DNA from: Chondrosia reniformis
Taxonomy: Eukaryota; Porifera; Demospongiae; Chondrillida; Chondrillidae
Length of the DNA: 64,000 nt
NCBI GenBank assembly: GCA_947172415.1
Contig: OX359199.1
Coordinates: forward strand, 1,266,001-1,330,000
Direction of reading: 5' to 3'
The notes below the pieces were generated by a model, which had not been told where the DNA came from, ran no database searches, and saw nothing but the letters and a program-made list of their open reading frames with translations. Positions 61,947 through 64,000 of the stretch are shown piece after piece. Position numbers and translations under genes: made by a program. Positions within the stretch are counted from its first letter, which is position 1. Each line of letters begins with the position of its first letter.

Positions 61947-64000
61947 TGTACATTAGAGTGGTGTAGCTCTGTCAAATGGAGAGATATGAAGCTTTAACTT
62001 AACGTCAGCATTCACAGACATGTTTGAAACATTTCCAATGAGAATTTGAAATTTTCATAAATCTTTACATTTGCCCTATCTCTCACCATACATTAATTTG
62101 GTATTCCAGTATATTAATGTACATCTGGTGCTCTAACTCTGTCAAATGTAAAGATATGAAGCTCAAACTTGCTGTCAGCATTCACAGACATGTTTGAAAC
62201 ATTTCCAATGAGAATTTGAAATTTTCATAAATCTTTACATTTGCCCTATCTCTCACCATACATTAATTTGGTATTCCAGTATATTAATGTACATCTGGTG
62301 CTCTAACTCTGTCAAATGTAAAGATATGAAGCTCAAACTTGCTGTCAGCATTCACAGACATGTATGAAACATTTCCAATGAGAATTTGAAATTTTCATAA
62401 ATCTTTACATTTGCTCTATCTCTCACTATACATTAATTTGGTATTCCAGTATATTAATGTACTTTGTGCTCTAACTCTGTCAAATGGAAGGATATGAAGC
62501 TCAAACTTGCTGTCAGCATTCACAGACATGTATGAAACATTTCAAATGAGAATTTGAAATTTTCATAAATCTTTACACTTGCCCTATCTCTCACTATACA
62601 TTAATTTCGTATACCAATTCTTTAATGTACATTTGGTACTATAACTCTGTAAAATGGAAAGTTAATAAGCTAAACCTTGGTGTCAGCATTCACAAACATG
62701 ATTGACTCATTTCCAAAGAGTTTTTGAAATTTTTATAAATCTTTACATTTGCCCTATCTCTCACTATACATTAATTTGGTATTCCAGTATATTAATGTAC
62801 ATTTGGTGCTCTAACTCTGTCAAATGGAAAGATATGAAGCTCAAACTTGCTGTCAGCATTCACAGACATGTATGAAACATTTCCAATGAGAATTTGAAAT
62901 TTTCATAAATCTTTACATTTGCCCTATCTCTCACCATACATTAATTTCGTATACCAATACTTTAATGTACATTTGGTACTATAACTCTGTAAAATGGAAA
63001 GTTAATAAGCTAAACCTTGGTGTCAGCATTCACAAACATGATTGAATCATTTCCAAAGAGTTTTTAAAATTTTTATAAATCTTTACATTTGCCCTATCTC
63101 TCACCATACATTAATTTGGTATTCCAGTATATTAATGTACATTTGGTGCTCTAACTCTGTCAAATGGAAAGATATGAAGCTCAAACTTGCTGTCAGCATT
63201 CACAGACATGTATGAAACATTTCCAATGACAATTTGAAATTTTCATTAATCTTTACATTTGCCCTATCTCTCACTATACATTAATTTGGTATTCCAGTAT
63301 ATTAATGTAAGAACAGTTGGTGCTCTAACTCTGTCAAATGGAAAGATATGAAGCTCAAACTTGCTGTCAGCATTCACAGACATGTATGAAACATTTCCAA
63401 TGACAATTTGAAATTTTCATAAATCTTTACATTTGCCCTATCTCTCACCATACATTAATTTGGTATTCCAGTATATTAATGTACATTTGGTGCTCTAACT
63501 CTGTCAAATGGAAGGATATGAAGCTCAAACTTGCTGTCAGCATTCACAGACATGTATGAAACATTTCCAATGAGAATTTGAAATTTTCATAACTCTTTAC
63601 ATTTGCCCTATCTCTCACTATACATTAATTTGGTATTCCAGTATATTAATGTAAGTACAGTTGGTGCTCTAACTCTGTCAAATGGAAAGATATGAAGCTC
63701 AAACTTGCTGTCAGCATTCACAGACATGTATGAAACATTTCCAATGACAATTTGAAATTTTCATAAATCTTTACATTTGCCCTATCTCTCACTATACATT
63801 AATTTCGTATACCAATACTTTAATGTACATTTGGTACTATAACTCTGTAAAATGGAAAGTTAATAAGCTGAACCTTGGTGTCAGCATTCACAAACATGAT
63901 TGAATCATTTCCAAAGAGTTTTTGAAATTTTTATAAATCTTTACATTTGCCCTATCTCTCACCATACATTAATTTGGTATTCCAGTATATTAATGTACAT
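61947..64000 (+). repeat. 170-bp satellite, segment 3
   Basis: About 12 further monomers continuing past the right edge. Divergent-type monomers near 62,600, 62,945 and 63,800. Two monomers (near 63,307 and 63,654) share a local change (GTAAGAACAG/GTAAGTACAG for GTACATTTG), again showing copying in blocks. Confidence 0.9.

Noticed and set aside
43756-64000. CRISPR-like regular repeats
   Set aside because: Monomers are contiguous 170-bp units without unique spacers and the window is eukaryotic.

Overview
The window looks like nuclear DNA of an AT-rich invertebrate animal. A marine demosponge such as Amphimedon would fit, but this is inferred from style and not proven. Supporting signs are GT-AG split genes, TATA promoters 30-100 bp upstream of start codons, metazoan-type domains (secreted C-terminal cystine knot, DOMON, inositol polyphosphate kinase), many short TACGTA/TATA runs, terminal-inverted-repeat DNA elements, a decayed Penelope-like retroelement and a long 170-bp satellite. 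There are no bacterial operons.

Layout. (1) 1-8 kb is ordinary gene space. It holds the 5' exons of a minus-strand inositol polyphosphate kinase gene (1280-3119, running off the left edge), a complete four-exon minus-strand gene for a small secreted DOMON protein with a hydrophobic C-terminal tail (4578-6228), minisatellites, a long hairpin, a MITE-like palindrome and a dead Penelope-like element (about 6640-7620). (2) 8.05-43.0 kb is an amplicon of ten nearly identical intronless genes for a 147-residue secreted cystine-knot protein. Strands alternate strictly -,+,-,+,-,+,-,+,-,+, giving five head-to-head pairs about 3.8-4.2 kb apart (5.8 kb where transposons are inserted) and four tail-to-tail junctions. 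Promoters, 3' flanks and coiled-coil exon fragments were amplified with the genes. Flanks come in two kinds, called A and B here. Copy 7 joins a B promoter side to an A tail, which indicates recombination between copies. (3) 16.22-17.84 kb holds two nested DNA elements. The second has perfect 97-bp inverted repeats, a 9-bp target duplication and a RecQ-helicase fragment as cargo. (4) About 43.0-64.0 kb is a satellite of about 170-bp monomers with higher-order structure. It is interrupted twice (48.36-49.43 and 60.88-61.95 kb) by the same non-satellite block. That block also occurs, reversed, inside the gene array at 22.13-23.03 kb and, truncated, at 43.32-43.67 kb.

How the parts relate. B-type gene tails end in the same satellite family that forms the large array, so the gene amplicon and the satellite are physically and historically linked. 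All ten genes keep an open frame and all eleven mature-protein cysteines, which argues that the array makes protein. Its function is unknown. By fold, the product should be an extracellular disulfide-bonded ligand or structural protein.
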